Positions 1 to 8,418 of a stretch of 64,000 bases of DNA are shown here, piece after piece. The position numbers and the translations under genes were made by a program. The notes beneath the pieces were generated by a model. It was not told the origin of the DNA. It was given only the letters and a program-made list of their open reading frames with translations, and made no database searches. Within the stretch, counting starts at the first letter, position 1, and each line of letters opens with the position of its first letter. The stretch is from Pseudomonas fulva 12-X (lineage in GTDB: Bacteria > Pseudomonadota > Gammaproteobacteria > Pseudomonadales > Pseudomonadaceae). The stretch spans positions 2,418,001 to 2,482,000 of the forward strand of contig NC_015556.1 of NCBI RefSeq assembly GCF_000213805.1, written 5' to 3'.

Positions 1-508
1 TGATCGCCGAGCTTGTCCAGACGTCGAAGGCGCTGCCATGCCGGGTGGCCTTGGCGATGCCCAGGGGAATGGACACCAGGTACACGATCAGCGTGCTCCA
101 TAACCCGAGGGAAATGGACACCGGCATCTTCTCCATGATCAGGTCGATGACCTTGGCATCACGAAAGAAGCTGTCGCCGAAATCCAGCTGAGCGTAGTTC
201 TTGATCATGATCCAGAAACGCTCGGGCGCCGACTTGTCGAAGCCGTACATCTTCTCGATCTCGGCGATCAGCTCCGGGTCCAGGCCCTGGGCGCCGCGGT
301 AGTTGGAGCCGGCGGTGGATACCTCGCCACCGCCGCCGGAGATACGCCCGGTAGCACCGCCCGCAGCGGCGTCGAAGCCCTCCAGCTTGGCGATCATCTG
401 CTCCACCGGGCCGCCGGGCGCGGCCTGGATGATCGCAAAGTTGATGACCAGAATGCCGAACACGGTCGGGATGATCAGCAGCAGGCGCCGCAGGATATAG
501 GCCAGCAT
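1..508 (-). CDS. nppB: ABC transporter permease NppB/YejB, partial (C-terminus off the left edge)
   Basis: Inner-membrane permease of the peptide/nickel (Dpp/Opp/Yej) ABC importer class, first of the two permeases of a YejABEF-type system. The N-terminus reads [20 protein letters not shown], the standard first helix of DppB-type permeases, followed by a hydrophilic glycine-rich periplasmic loop typical of YejB. Only 169 codons are present and the rest lies beyond base 1. The start codon immediately abuts the stop of the solute-binding gene before it, so both are one operon. In P. aeruginosa the equivalent NppA1A2BCD system takes up peptidyl-nucleoside antibiotics and microcin C-like peptides (from memory). 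The substrate here is inferred. Confidence 0.85.
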   Translation of the reverse strand, partial: MLAYILRRLLLIIPTVFGILVINFAIIQAAPGGPVEQMIAKLEGFDAAAGGATGRISGGGGEVSTAGSNYRGAQGLDPELIAEIEKMYGFDKSAPERFWIMIKNYAQLDFGDSFFRDAKVIDLIMEKMPVSISLGLWSTLIVYLVSIPLGIAKATRHGSAFDVWTSSAI

Positions 509-2359
509 CTAGCGTTCTTCCTGCTCTGAGGTGGGCTTGTCGTCGCTGCTGACCACTTCGCCGACCGGCTTGTCCTGCCACCAGGTCATCAGGCCGTAAT
601 CGTAAAGCGGCGATTTCTCCGGGTGGCCGAAGCGCTTCCAATAGGCGACGCGGTAAGCGTCCACGTAGTAGTTGGGCACCACGTAATTGCCCCACAACAG
701 TACGCGGTCCAGCGCTCGGGTATGGGTGATCAGCGATTCGCGGGAATCGGCCTGGATCAGCCCCTCTACCAGCTTGTCGATGGCCGGGTCACGCAGGCCA
801 ATGAGGTTGCGGCTGCCCGGATTGTCGGCGCTGCTGGAATGCCAGAATTCACGCTGTTCGTTGCCGGGCGAGCTCGATTGGGGCCAGATCGCCGAGGTCA
901 TGTCGAAATCCCGCGAGCGCAGGCGGTTGATGTACTGGGAGACATCGACGCGGCGGATCTGCAGGTCAATGCCCAACTCGGCCAGGTTGCGCTTGAAGGG
1001 CAGGATGACCCGCTCCAGGTTGGCCTGGGTGTTGAGGAATTCGAAAGCCAGCTGGTTGCCGTTGGCATCGACCATCTTGTCGTTTTCGATCCGGTAGCCG
1101 GCCTCGGTGAGCAATTGGTAGGCGCGGCGCGCCTGGTCGCGAATGATGCCGCTGCCGTCGCTGACCGGTGGTGCGAAGGCTTCGGTGAATACGCGGTCGG
1201 GGATCTGCCCGCGCAGCGGTTCCAAAAGCTTCAGTTCGGCCGGGCTGGGCAGGCCGCGGGCGGCCATTTCCGAGTTCTCGAAGTAGCTGTGGGTGCGCTT
1301 GTAGGCACCGTAGAACAGCTGCTTGTTGGCCCACTCGAAGTCGAACAGCTGGGCGATGGCTTCGCGCACCCGCGGGTCCTGGAACATCGGCTTGCGGGTG
1401 TTGAACACGAAGCCCTGCATGCCGGCCGGGTTGCGGTTGGGGAAGGCTTCCTGGACGAAACGCCCGGCGCGCAGGGCCGGCGAGTTGTAGCCGGTGGCCC
1501 AGTCCTTGGCCGAATACTCGAGGTTGACGTCGAACTGGCCGGCCTTGAAGGCCTCCAGGGCGACGGCCATGTCACGGAAGTACTCGATGCGGATCTGATC
1601 GAAGTTGTACAGGCCGCGGGAAACCGGCAGATCCTTGGCCCACCAGTCCTTGACGCGCTCGAAGCGGATCGAGCTGTTCGGCGAGAAGTCGGCGATCCGG
1701 TAAGGGCCGCTACCCAGTGGCGGCTCCAGACTGCCGCGGGAGAAGTCACGGCCTTGCCACCAGTGCTTGGGCAGTACCTGCAGCTGGCCGAGAATCAGCG
1801 GCAGCTCGCGGTTGCCGGCGTGCTTGAAGTTGAAACGCACGGTGCGCTCGTTCTCGGCCACCACCTCGGCGACGTCGGCGTAGTAGTGCCGGTACATCGG
1901 GTCGCCGTGTTCGAGCAGGGTGTTGAAGGTGAAGATCACGTCCTCGGCGGTCACCGGGTGGCCGTCGTGAAAGCGTGCCTTGGGGTTGAGAAAGAAGCGC
2001 ACGTAGCTGTCGTCGGCAGCTTTCTCGACCTTCTCGGCGAGCAGTCCGTATTCGGTGAAGGGCTCATCCGGCGAGTGGTAGGTGAGGGTGTCGTAGATCA
2101 GCCCGATGCGGTCGGCCGCGTTGCCCTTGGGAATGAACGGGTTGAAGCTGTCGAAGCCGTTGAGGCCGGGCAGGCGCAGCACGCCGCCCTTGGGCGCATC
2201 CGGGTTCACGTAATCGAAATGCTTGAAGTTGGCCGGGTATTTCGGCGCTTCGCCGTACAGCGTCAGGGCGTGTTGCGGTGCGGCCTGGGCCAGGCTGGCG
2301 AGGCCAAGCAGCAGCAGGGCGCTGCCGTGCATCAGAAATGAACGCAGAGGATGCGTCAT
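509..2359 (-). CDS. nppA2: Extracellular solute-binding protein, family 5 (YejA/NppA2-like)
   Basis: Periplasmic peptide-binding protein feeding the NppB permease next door. It has 616 residues, as expected for YejA-type proteins. An N-terminal signal peptide ends in LAQAA near residue 26, followed by HALTLYGEAPKYP and the FDYVNPDAPKGG motif that marks YejA-like members. I chose the ATG at 2359 because its ATGA overlaps the stop of the upstream paralogue by 4 bp (translational coupling) and because it puts a normal signal peptide at the N-terminus; an in-frame ATG 27 bp upstream is less likely. It is a tandem paralogue of the next gene and may differ from it in ligand preference. Confidence 0.87.
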   Translation of the reverse strand: MTHPLRSFLMHGSALLLLGLASLAQAAPQHALTLYGEAPKYPANFKHFDYVNPDAPKGGVLRLPGLNGFDSFNPFIPKGNAADRIGLIYDTLTYHSPDEPFTEYGLLAEKVEKAADDSYVRFFLNPKARFHDGHPVTAEDVIFTFNTLLEHGDPMYRHYYADVAEVVAENERTVRFNFKHAGNRELPLILGQLQVLPKHWWQGRDFSRGSLEPPLGSGPYRIADFSPNSSIRFERVKDWWAKDLPVSRGLYNFDQIRIEYFRDMAVALEAFKAGQFDVNLEYSAKDWATGYNSPALRAGRFVQEAFPNRNPAGMQGFVFNTRKPMFQDPRVREAIAQLFDFEWANKQLFYGAYKRTHSYFENSEMAARGLPSPAELKLLEPLRGQIPDRVFTEAFAPPVSDGSGIIRDQARRAYQLLTEAGYRIENDKMVDANGNQLAFEFLNTQANLERVILPFKRNLAELGIDLQIRRVDVSQYINRLRSRDFDMTSAIWPQSSSPGNEQREFWHSSSADNPGSRNLIGLRDPAIDKLVEGLIQADSRESLITHTRALDRVLLWGNYVVPNYYVDAYRVAYWKRFGHPEKSPLYDYGLMTWWQDKPVGEVVSSDDKPTSEQEER

Positions 2360-4188
2360 TGTGCGGTCTCCGTGGGTTTCAGCCACCAGGTGCGCAGCCC
2401 CAGCGTGTAGGGCGGCGTGGCGACGAAGGCAAAGCGGTTGCGGTACGCCAGGCGGTGATAGTCGATGTACCAGTTGGGAATGGTGTAGTACTGCCAGAGC
2501 ATCACGCGGTCCAGGGCGCGGGTCGCGGCCACCTGTTCGTCGCGGCTGCGCGCCGACAGCAGTTTTTCGAGCAGGGCATCGACGACCGGATCGTGGATGC
2601 CCGCGTAGTTCTTGCCGCCCTTCACGTTGGCCTGGCTGGAGTGGAAGTACAGCGATTGCTCCAGACCCGGGCTGAGGGTTTGCGGCAGGGTGAGCAGGAT
2701 CATGTCAAAGTCGAACTGATCCAGGCGTTGCTTGTACTGGGCGCGGTCCACGGTTCTCAGGTTGGCCTGAATGCCGATGCTGGCGAGGTTCTCGGTAAAT
2801 GGCTGAAGAATACGCTCGAGGTTCGGGTTGACCAGCAGGATCTCGAACTGCAATGGCTGGCCTTTGGCATTCATCAGCCGCTGGCCGGAAGGCTTCCAGC
2901 CGGCCTCGGCGAGTAGACCAAGGGCGCGGCGCATGGTTTCCCGCGGAATGCCCCGCCCATCGGTGACCGGCATCTTGAACGGCTCGGTGAACAGCTTGGT
3001 CGGCAGCTGCGCGCGAAACGGCGACAACAGCAGCCATTCGGCGCCCTCCGGCTTGCCCTTGGCGGAAAACTCGCTGTTGGGATAGTAACTGGCCGCGCGG
3101 GTATAGGAGCTGTTGAACAGGGTACGGTTGGTCCACTCGAAGTCGAACATCAAGCCCAGGGCTTCGCGCACTCGCGCGTCCTCGAAGGTGGCGCGGCGCG
3201 TGTTCATGAACAGCGCCTGGGTCTGGGTGGGAATCTGGTGAGGGATTTCCGCGCGGATCACGTCGCCGCGGGTCACCGCCGGAAAGCGGTAGTTGTTGGC
3301 CCAGTTCTTCGCCTGCTGCTCGATGTAGAAGTCGAATTCGCCAGCCTTGAAGGCTTCGAAGGCGACATGGCTGTCGCGGTAGAAGTCCACCTCGACGCGG
3401 TCGAAGTTGTATTTGCCGCGGTTCACTGGCAAGGAGGCGCCCCACCAGTCCTTGACCCGCTCGAAGGTCAGGCTGCGCCCTGGGTTGACCCGGGTGATCC
3501 GGTACGGGCCGCTGCCCAGCGGCGGTTCGAAGGTGGTGGCCTTGAAGTCGCGGCTCTTCCAGTAATGCTGCGGCAGCACCGGCAGTTCGCCGAGGCGCAG
3601 GATCAGCAGCGGATTGTTGGCACGCTTGAGCACGAAGCGCACGCGGTGGCGGTTGAGGATATCGACCCTTTTGACTTCCTGCAGGCTGGTGCGGTACTGC
3701 GGGTGGCCTTCCTTGAGCAGCAGCCGGTAGGAGAACGCCACGTCATAGGCGGTGATTGGCTTGCCATCGTGAAAGCGCGCCTCGGGGCGCAGGTTGAAGA
3801 CCACCCAGCTGCGATCTTCGCTGTATTCCACGGAGCTGGCGATCAACCCGTAACTAGAGGCGGGCTCGTCACCGGAGGGATCGTATTGCCCGGTGCCGAC
3901 CATTAGCGGCTCGTTCAGCTCGGTCACGCCATATTGCAGAAAGTTGGCGGTGGCCACCGGGCTGGTGCCCTTGAGCGTATAGGGGTTGAGCGTATCGAAG
4001 CTGCCGGCGGCCATGATGCGCAGGGTGCCGCCCTTGGGGGCTTCGGGGTTGACCCAATCGAAGTGGGTGAAGCTGGCGGGATACTTGAGTGCGCCGAATT
4101 GCGCATAGCCGTGGCTTTCGCTGAGCGTTGCCCAGGCCGGAAAGCTGGTGGCCAGGCCAAAAAACAGCGAGAGGAGGGGGCGTCTCAA
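2356..4188 (-). CDS. nppA1: Extracellular solute-binding protein, family 5 (YejA/NppA1-like)
   Basis: First gene of the npp/yej operon in this window, encoding a 610-residue periplasmic oligopeptide-binding protein. The signal peptide ends at FPAWA near residue 21. The mature part carries FDWVNPEAPKGGTL, FEPPLGSGPYRI and KDWWGASLPVNRGKYNFD, all mirrored in the paralogue that follows. Two solute-binding proteins sharing one permease pair is the P. aeruginosa NppA1/NppA2 arrangement, which supports uptake of diverse peptidic compounds. The 106 bp upstream holds only the presumed promoter and an inverted repeat. Confidence 0.87.
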   Translation of the reverse strand: MRRPLLSLFFGLATSFPAWATLSESHGYAQFGALKYPASFTHFDWVNPEAPKGGTLRIMAAGSFDTLNPYTLKGTSPVATANFLQYGVTELNEPLMVGTGQYDPSGDEPASSYGLIASSVEYSEDRSWVVFNLRPEARFHDGKPITAYDVAFSYRLLLKEGHPQYRTSLQEVKRVDILNRHRVRFVLKRANNPLLILRLGELPVLPQHYWKSRDFKATTFEPPLGSGPYRITRVNPGRSLTFERVKDWWGASLPVNRGKYNFDRVEVDFYRDSHVAFEAFKAGEFDFYIEQQAKNWANNYRFPAVTRGDVIRAEIPHQIPTQTQALFMNTRRATFEDARVREALGLMFDFEWTNRTLFNSSYTRAASYYPNSEFSAKGKPEGAEWLLLSPFRAQLPTKLFTEPFKMPVTDGRGIPRETMRRALGLLAEAGWKPSGQRLMNAKGQPLQFEILLVNPNLERILQPFTENLASIGIQANLRTVDRAQYKQRLDQFDFDMILLTLPQTLSPGLEQSLYFHSSQANVKGGKNYAGIHDPVVDALLEKLLSARSRDEQVAATRALDRVMLWQYYTIPNWYIDYHRLAYRNRFAFVATPPYTLGLRTWWLKPTETAQ

Positions 4189-4221
4189 GAGCAGTATCCG
4201 ATCCGGGGCAGCAAGGTTTCC

Positions 4222-4244
4222 GTACAGTAACAGCTTGTCTGTAC
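4222..4244. promoter_or_regulatory. Inverted repeat in the npp operon leader
   Basis: GTACAG (4222-4227) and CTGTAC (4239-4244) form a perfect 6 bp inverted repeat with an 11 bp spacer, 34 bp upstream of the nppA1 start. Read on the minus strand it overlaps a plausible -10 (TACTGT). It could be an operator or chance; no known regulator consensus is recognised. Confidence 0.3.
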
Positions 4245-4294
4245 AGGAAAAAGAGCGCCCCCGGCGGTGAACTGCGAGTGTGTTGCAATGCGCG

Positions 4295-5845
4295 TCAGTT
4301 GGCCAGACGCAGGGTCAGTACCTGGCCCGGTTTCAGGGCCTTGCCGGTGCGTGGATTCCAGCTCTGCAGCTTCTGCATCTGCACGTTGAAACGCTTGGCG
4401 ATCAGGTGCAGGGAGTCGCCCTTGCGCACCTTGTAGTAGGTGACGTCATCACGCTGGGCAACGGTTTTCGCACTGGCGTTGCTGCCCTGCAGCTTGATGG
4501 TCTGGCCGACACGCAGCGAATTGCCCTTCAGGGCATTCCAGCGCTGGATGTCGTTGACCGAGACGTTATGCGCCTTGGCGATCTGCCAGAGGTTGTCGCC
4601 ATTGCGAATGGTGTAACTGCGCGAGGCCACCGCGGTATTGACGGTGCGCTGCGGCGCCTCATCCGGAACCGGCTCAAGGCTGGTCGGCAGGCTCAGGTGC
4701 TGACCCACGGCGAGGGTGTTGCCGGTGAGCTGGTTGAGCTCCTTGATGCTGGCCACGCTGAGCTCGTAGCGATTGGCGATGCCGTGCAGGTTGTCGCCGG
4801 CGCGCACCACATACTCCTGCAGGCCGCGATCCTCGGGCTTGAGCGTCGACAGGTTGGCGGTCAGTAGCTCGACCTTCTGGGTCGGCACCAGCAGATGCTG
4901 GGGGCCGTCCACTGTCACACGTTTCTTGAAGGCCGGATTGAGCAGGTATAGCTCGTCTTCATCGACTTCGGCCAGGGCGGCGACGCGGGCCAGGTCCATG
5001 CGCTGCTTGAGCTCCACCTCCTCGAAGTACGGCTCGTTGGCGATCGGCGCCAAGCTGACGCCGTAGGCATCCGGCGCCATGATCACCTGGGACAGGGCCA
5101 GCAGCTTGGGCACGTAGTTCTGGGTTTCCAGGGGCAGCGACAGGTTCCAGTAGTCGGTCGGCAGGCCGAGCTTCTGGTTGCGCTCGATGGCGCGGCTGAC
5201 CCGGCCTTCGCCGGCGTTGTAGGCCGCCAGGGCCAGCAGCCAGTCGCCGTTGAACATCTCGTGCAGGCGCGCCAGGTAATCCATGGCCGCCTGGGTGGAG
5301 GCGGTCACGTCGCGGCGGCCGTCGTACCAGCGGGTCTGGCGCAGATTGAAGTTACGCCCCGTGGAGGGAATGAACTGCCACAGCCCGACGGCATCGGCCG
5401 GCGAATAGGCGAAGGGGTTGTAGGCGCTTTCGATCATCGGCAGCAGCGCCAGCTCCATCGGCATGTTGCGCTCTTCGAGGCGCTCGACGATGTAATGAAT
5501 GTAGGGGTTGCTGCGCTCTCCGGCTTTCTCGACGAACGACGGGTTGCTGGAGAACCACAGACGCTGCTGCTCGATGCGTGGGTTGACGCCGATGGCGTCC
5601 TGCAATTTGTAGCCGGCGCGCACGCGCTCCCAGATGTCCTTGGGTTGCTCGGCCTTGGCCGTGCCATTGATCCACAGCGGCTGATGCGGCGTTCTGCCGC
5701 TCAGATCCACTGTCGGCCCGTTCTCCACCTGCTGTTGATCGAGGCTCTGGCAGCCGCTGAGTACGGCACAAACAGCCAGGGCGAGCGCTGGATAGCGCAA
5801 TGCCAATGCCTTTGAATTCAAGGGGTTAGGTCGAGAGGAAGGCAT
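4295..5845 (-). CDS. mltD: Membrane-bound lytic murein transglycosylase D
   Basis: Outer-membrane lipoprotein that cleaves peptidoglycan glycan strands by lytic transglycosylation. 516 residues. The lipobox is LSGC with Cys32. The SLT domain spans roughly residues 110-235, with catalytic Glu139 in MIESAYNP followed by AVGLWQFIPSTG and ALAAYNAGEG. Three LysM modules lie near residues 344-387, 410-455 and 470-514, each with a (V/I)R.GD.L core, for glycan binding. It is monocistronic from its own promoter (5882-5910). Its position between npp and gloB matches PA1812 in P. aeruginosa. A homologue in E. coli carries two LysM; three is common in Pseudomonas (from memory). Confidence 0.93.
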   Translation of the reverse strand: MPSSRPNPLNSKALALRYPALALAVCAVLSGCQSLDQQQVENGPTVDLSGRTPHQPLWINGTAKAEQPKDIWERVRAGYKLQDAIGVNPRIEQQRLWFSSNPSFVEKAGERSNPYIHYIVERLEERNMPMELALLPMIESAYNPFAYSPADAVGLWQFIPSTGRNFNLRQTRWYDGRRDVTASTQAAMDYLARLHEMFNGDWLLALAAYNAGEGRVSRAIERNQKLGLPTDYWNLSLPLETQNYVPKLLALSQVIMAPDAYGVSLAPIANEPYFEEVELKQRMDLARVAALAEVDEDELYLLNPAFKKRVTVDGPQHLLVPTQKVELLTANLSTLKPEDRGLQEYVVRAGDNLHGIANRYELSVASIKELNQLTGNTLAVGQHLSLPTSLEPVPDEAPQRTVNTAVASRSYTIRNGDNLWQIAKAHNVSVNDIQRWNALKGNSLRVGQTIKLQGSNASAKTVAQRDDVTYYKVRKGDSLHLIAKRFNVQMQKLQSWNPRTGKALKPGQVLTLRLAN

Positions 5846-5881
5846 TGGTTGTGGGGGGTATCCTGGATCGAAAGTCGGGCG

Positions 5882-5910
5882 ATTCTAGAAACCGATCCAG
5901 GGGTGGTCAA
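5882..5910 (-). promoter_or_regulatory. Sigma-70 promoter of mltD
   Basis: On the minus strand TTGACC (5905-5910) and TAGAAT (5882-5887) are separated by exactly 17 bp, close to the sigma-70 consensus, with the -10 about 37 bp before the mltD start. A perfect palindrome, TGGTCAA-GTT-TTGACCA (5904-5920), covers the -35 and could be an operator. Confidence 0.65.
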
Positions 5911-5944
5911 GTTTTGACCAGGATTTTGCGGGGCAGTCGGCGCT

Positions 5945-6718
5945 TCAGAAGCGGTCTTTCCAGGCCCGCAGCGCGGCAAACACCTCGCTCTCGCTGGTCA
6001 TGGTGCGACCTTCGCGGCTGGCGATCATTTCTTTAACCGATGTTTCGGCGGTACGCAGAAACGGGTTGGTGGCGCGCTCGATCCTGAGGTTGGACGGCAG
6101 GCTGATCTGGCCGCTCTGGCGCCACGCCTCGACTTGGGCGAAACGCTCGGCGATGTCGCTATTCGCCGGCTCGACGGCCTTGGCGAAGCGCAGGTTGCTC
6201 AGGGTGTATTCATGGGCGCAATAGATCAGCGTGTCGTCAGGCAGGGCTGCCAGGCGCTGCAGCGACTGGTGCATCTGCACCGGCGCACCTTCGAACAGTC
6301 GACCACAGCCGGCGGCGAACAGGGTGTCGCCGCAGAACAGCCAGTGATGATCGGGCTGATAGAAGGCGATATGGCCCAGGGTGTGGCCGGGCACTTCGAT
6401 GATCTGCAGGGGCAGACCCAGCACTTCTATACGGTCGCCATCGACCAGCGCCTGGTCGCGCCCCGGGATGTTCTCGTTGGCCGGCCCGAAAACCCGCGCA
6501 CCGCTATCGCGGCGCAGCTGATCGACGCCGCCGACGTGGTCGTTGTGGTGATGGGTGATCAGGATATCGCTCAGCGTCCAGTCGCCATGCTCATGCAGCC
6601 AGGCCTGCACCGGGGCGGCGTCGCCAGGATCGACCACTGCGGCGCGCTTTTGCTGCGTATCCTGTAGCAGCCAGATGTAGTTGTCGGAGAATGCGCTGAG
6701 GGCTTCGATCTTGATCAT
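5945..6718 (-). CDS. gloB: Hydroxyacylglutathione hydrolase (glyoxalase II)
   Basis: Cytosolic metallo-beta-lactamase-fold thiolesterase that hydrolyses S-D-lactoylglutathione to D-lactate and glutathione, the second step of methylglyoxal detoxification. 257 residues, the normal length. The metal-binding motif THHHNDH (residues 55-61) is intact, and downstream ligand motifs include PGHTLGH and [12 protein letters not shown]. The start [16 protein letters not shown] at 6718 is typical of GloB; an ATG 33 bp upstream would add residues not seen in the family. It is divergent from the methyltransferase gene, with a MITE-like element between them. Confidence 0.95.
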   Translation of the reverse strand: MIKIEALSAFSDNYIWLLQDTQQKRAAVVDPGDAAPVQAWLHEHGDWTLSDILITHHHNDHVGGVDQLRRDSGARVFGPANENIPGRDQALVDGDRIEVLGLPLQIIEVPGHTLGHIAFYQPDHHWLFCGDTLFAAGCGRLFEGAPVQMHQSLQRLAALPDDTLIYCAHEYTLSNLRFAKAVEPANSDIAERFAQVEAWRQSGQISLPSNLRIERATNPFLRTAETSVKEMIASREGRTMTSESEVFAALRAWKDRF

Positions 6719-6803
6719 CAGGTGGTCGCCAAGCCGGGAACAAAGGTGCATCTTAGGGGCTATTGACGTTGCAAGGCGAGCTGCGTTCCCCGTGTTTGCA
6801 ACG

Positions 6804-7088
6804 CTAGGGTCTGTTGCCGTTTCAACGCGAGCCGCGTTGCCGCGAGAAATCTCGCCAGGCCGGGCGGCGATCCGCTAGGCGGAGGACGCAGGAAATGGCG
6901 TTCCCTTTTCAAGTCCTCCAACAACGCATGGCGAGATTTCTCGCGCAACCCGAAGGGCCGGGCCCGTTCTACCGCGATGCTGCGTTTCTCGCTGGCTCAT
7001 TTAGCTAGCTAAACTTCGCGGCTCGCGCCTCGCCTCGCGGCAAAACGGGCGCCGGCGCGGCCGTGCGTTAAACGGCAACAGACCCTAG
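6804..7088 (-). mobile_element. MITE-like structured repeat, copy 1 (inverted relative to copies 2 and 3)
   Basis: A 285 bp element bounded by CTAG at both ends, with near-perfect terminal inverted repeats beginning CTAGGGTCTGTTGCCGTTT; the right end lacks one base. Inside, CCCGTTCTACCGCGA (6963-6977) faces TCGCGGCAAAACGGG (7035-7049), and the palindrome TTTAGCTAGCTAAA lies at 7000-7013. The other half carries GAAATCTCGCCA-type arms around a nested hairpin. It contains no transposase. CTAG ends fit IS5-family target duplication (YTAR), so this is inferred to be a non-autonomous IS5-type derivative. It fills most of the 441 bp gap between divergent gloB and the methyltransferase gene. Confidence 0.8.
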
Positions 7089-7159
7089 ACTCAGAGTGTC
7101 ATTGGTAGAGATGGCCAAGCAGGTACTTTTATGAACGAGCACCCCGTGAGCACGCGACC

Positions 7160-7921
7160 ATGACCGACAATCCCTTCGCCCAGGCCGATGCCGACTGGCT
7201 GCAGCTGATCGGTGCGGCCCGGCAATGGTTCAACGGCCCGCTGGGTCGCCTGTTGCTCGAGCAGGAGCGGCGTCTGCTCGATGAGGAACTGGCGCGCTTC
7301 TTCGGCGGCTACCTGGTGCATTACGGCCCCTGTGCGGAGACCTCGCTGGAAACCCAGCAGATTCAGCGCAGCGTGCGCCTGGGTGCGCCATTCGCCGGCA
7401 CCGAGATCGTCTGCGAGGAGCAATCCTGGCCACTGGTCGAGCACGCTGCCGATGTGGTGGTGCTGCAGCACGGTCTGGATTTCTGTCAGTCGCCCCACGG
7501 TTTGTTGCGCGAAGCCGCGCGCAGCGTGCGGCCGGGTGGTCACCTGCTGATCGTCGGCATCAACCCGATGAGCGCCTGGGGCGTGCGCCATCTGTTCGCT
7601 CACGACGTGTTGCACGAAGCCCGCTGCATCGCACCCAAACGCCTGGGCGACTGGCTCAACCTGCTGGGCTTCGCGCTGGAGAAACGCCGCTTCGGATGTT
7701 ATCGTCCGCCGCTTGCTTCGGCGGCCTGGCAGGCCCGGTTGGCTCCTCTGGAGCGCTGGGGCGGCGCCTGGCAATCGCCGGGTGGCGGGTTCTACGTACT
7801 GGTGGCGCGCAAGCTGGTAGTCGGCCTGCGTCCGTTGCGCCAGTCACGCCGTGAGCCCATGGGCAAACTGGTGCCCATGCCGGTGGCGAAGATCAGTCGT
7901 CGCGACCGCGACGGCGCCTGA
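7160..7921 (+). CDS. Class I SAM-dependent methyltransferase (PA1814-like)
   Basis: Predicted cytosolic methyltransferase of 253 residues with a Rossmann-like methyltransferase-11 core. VVVLQHGLDFCQSPHGLLREAAR and RPGGHLLIVGINPMSAWG (split here by a few residues) resemble motifs III-V of this fold. The classic glycine-rich motif I is not obvious, as in other Pseudomonas members of this family placed beside rnhA. The substrate is unknown. The start ATG at 7160 gives MTDNPFAQ. It lies 44 bp upstream of rnhA and on the same strand, so possibly co-transcribed. Confidence 0.75.
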   Translation: MTDNPFAQADADWLQLIGAARQWFNGPLGRLLLEQERRLLDEELARFFGGYLVHYGPCAETSLETQQIQRSVRLGAPFAGTEIVCEEQSWPLVEHAADVVVLQHGLDFCQSPHGLLREAARSVRPGGHLLIVGINPMSAWGVRHLFAHDVLHEARCIAPKRLGDWLNLLGFALEKRRFGCYRPPLASAAWQARLAPLERWGGAWQSPGGGFYVLVARKLVVGLRPLRQSRREPMGKLVPMPVAKISRRDRDGA

Positions 7922-7965
7922 TCCGGCCCCGCAGATCGAAATCAGACCCTAGATAAAGGCGGCGC

Positions 7966-8418
7966 ATGTCCGATCAAGTTGAGCTTTACACCGACGGTGC
8001 CTGCAAGGGCAATCCGGGCGTCGGTGGCTGGGGCGCATTGCTGGTGTTCCAGGGCGTCGAGAAGGAATTGTGGGGCGGCGAGGCCGTGACCACCAACAAC
8101 CGTATGGAGCTGATGGGCGCGATTCGCGGCCTGGCGGAACTCAAGCGGCCGTGCAACGTACGCCTGGTCACCGACTCGCAATACGTGATGAAAGGCATCA
8201 AGGAATGGATGCCCAACTGGAAGAAACGCGGCTGGAAAACTGCCTCGAAGGAGCCGGTGAAGAATGCCGACCTCTGGCAGCAGCTGGATGAGCAGGTCAA
8301 TCGGCACAATGTGACCTGGGAATGGGTGCGCGGCCATATCGGCCACCCCGGCAACGAGCGGGCCGATCAGCTGGCCAACCGTGGCGTCGAAGATATCAGG
8401 AGCATGAAACGTGCGTAG
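7966..8418 (+). CDS. rnhA: Ribonuclease HI
   Basis: Endonuclease that cuts the RNA strand of RNA-DNA hybrids during replication and R-loop removal. 150 residues. All catalytic residues sit at their E. coli positions: Asp10 ([11 protein letters not shown]), Glu48 (NNRMELM), Asp70 (VTDSQYV), His124 and Asp134 (GHPGNERAD). The last codons overlap the dnaQ start by 8 bp, an arrangement conserved in Pseudomonas, so the two replication and repair genes are translated from one message. Confidence 0.97.
   Translation: MSDQVELYTDGACKGNPGVGGWGALLVFQGVEKELWGGEAVTTNNRMELMGAIRGLAELKRPCNVRLVTDSQYVMKGIKEWMPNWKKRGWKTASKEPVKNADLWQQLDEQVNRHNVTWEWVRGHIGHPGNERADQLANRGVEDIRSMKRA

Noticed and set aside
623..2341. 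Long open frame opposite the solute-binding gene, and many similar frames elsewhere
   Set aside because: Mirror frames caused by high GC content at third codon positions; no homology, no ribosome-binding site, full overlap with clear genes.
7938..7953. CAGACCCTAG before rnhA, identical to the end of the MITE terminal repeat
   Set aside because: Only 10 bp match, with no opposite end or internal sequence nearby; may be a remnant but chance cannot be excluded.
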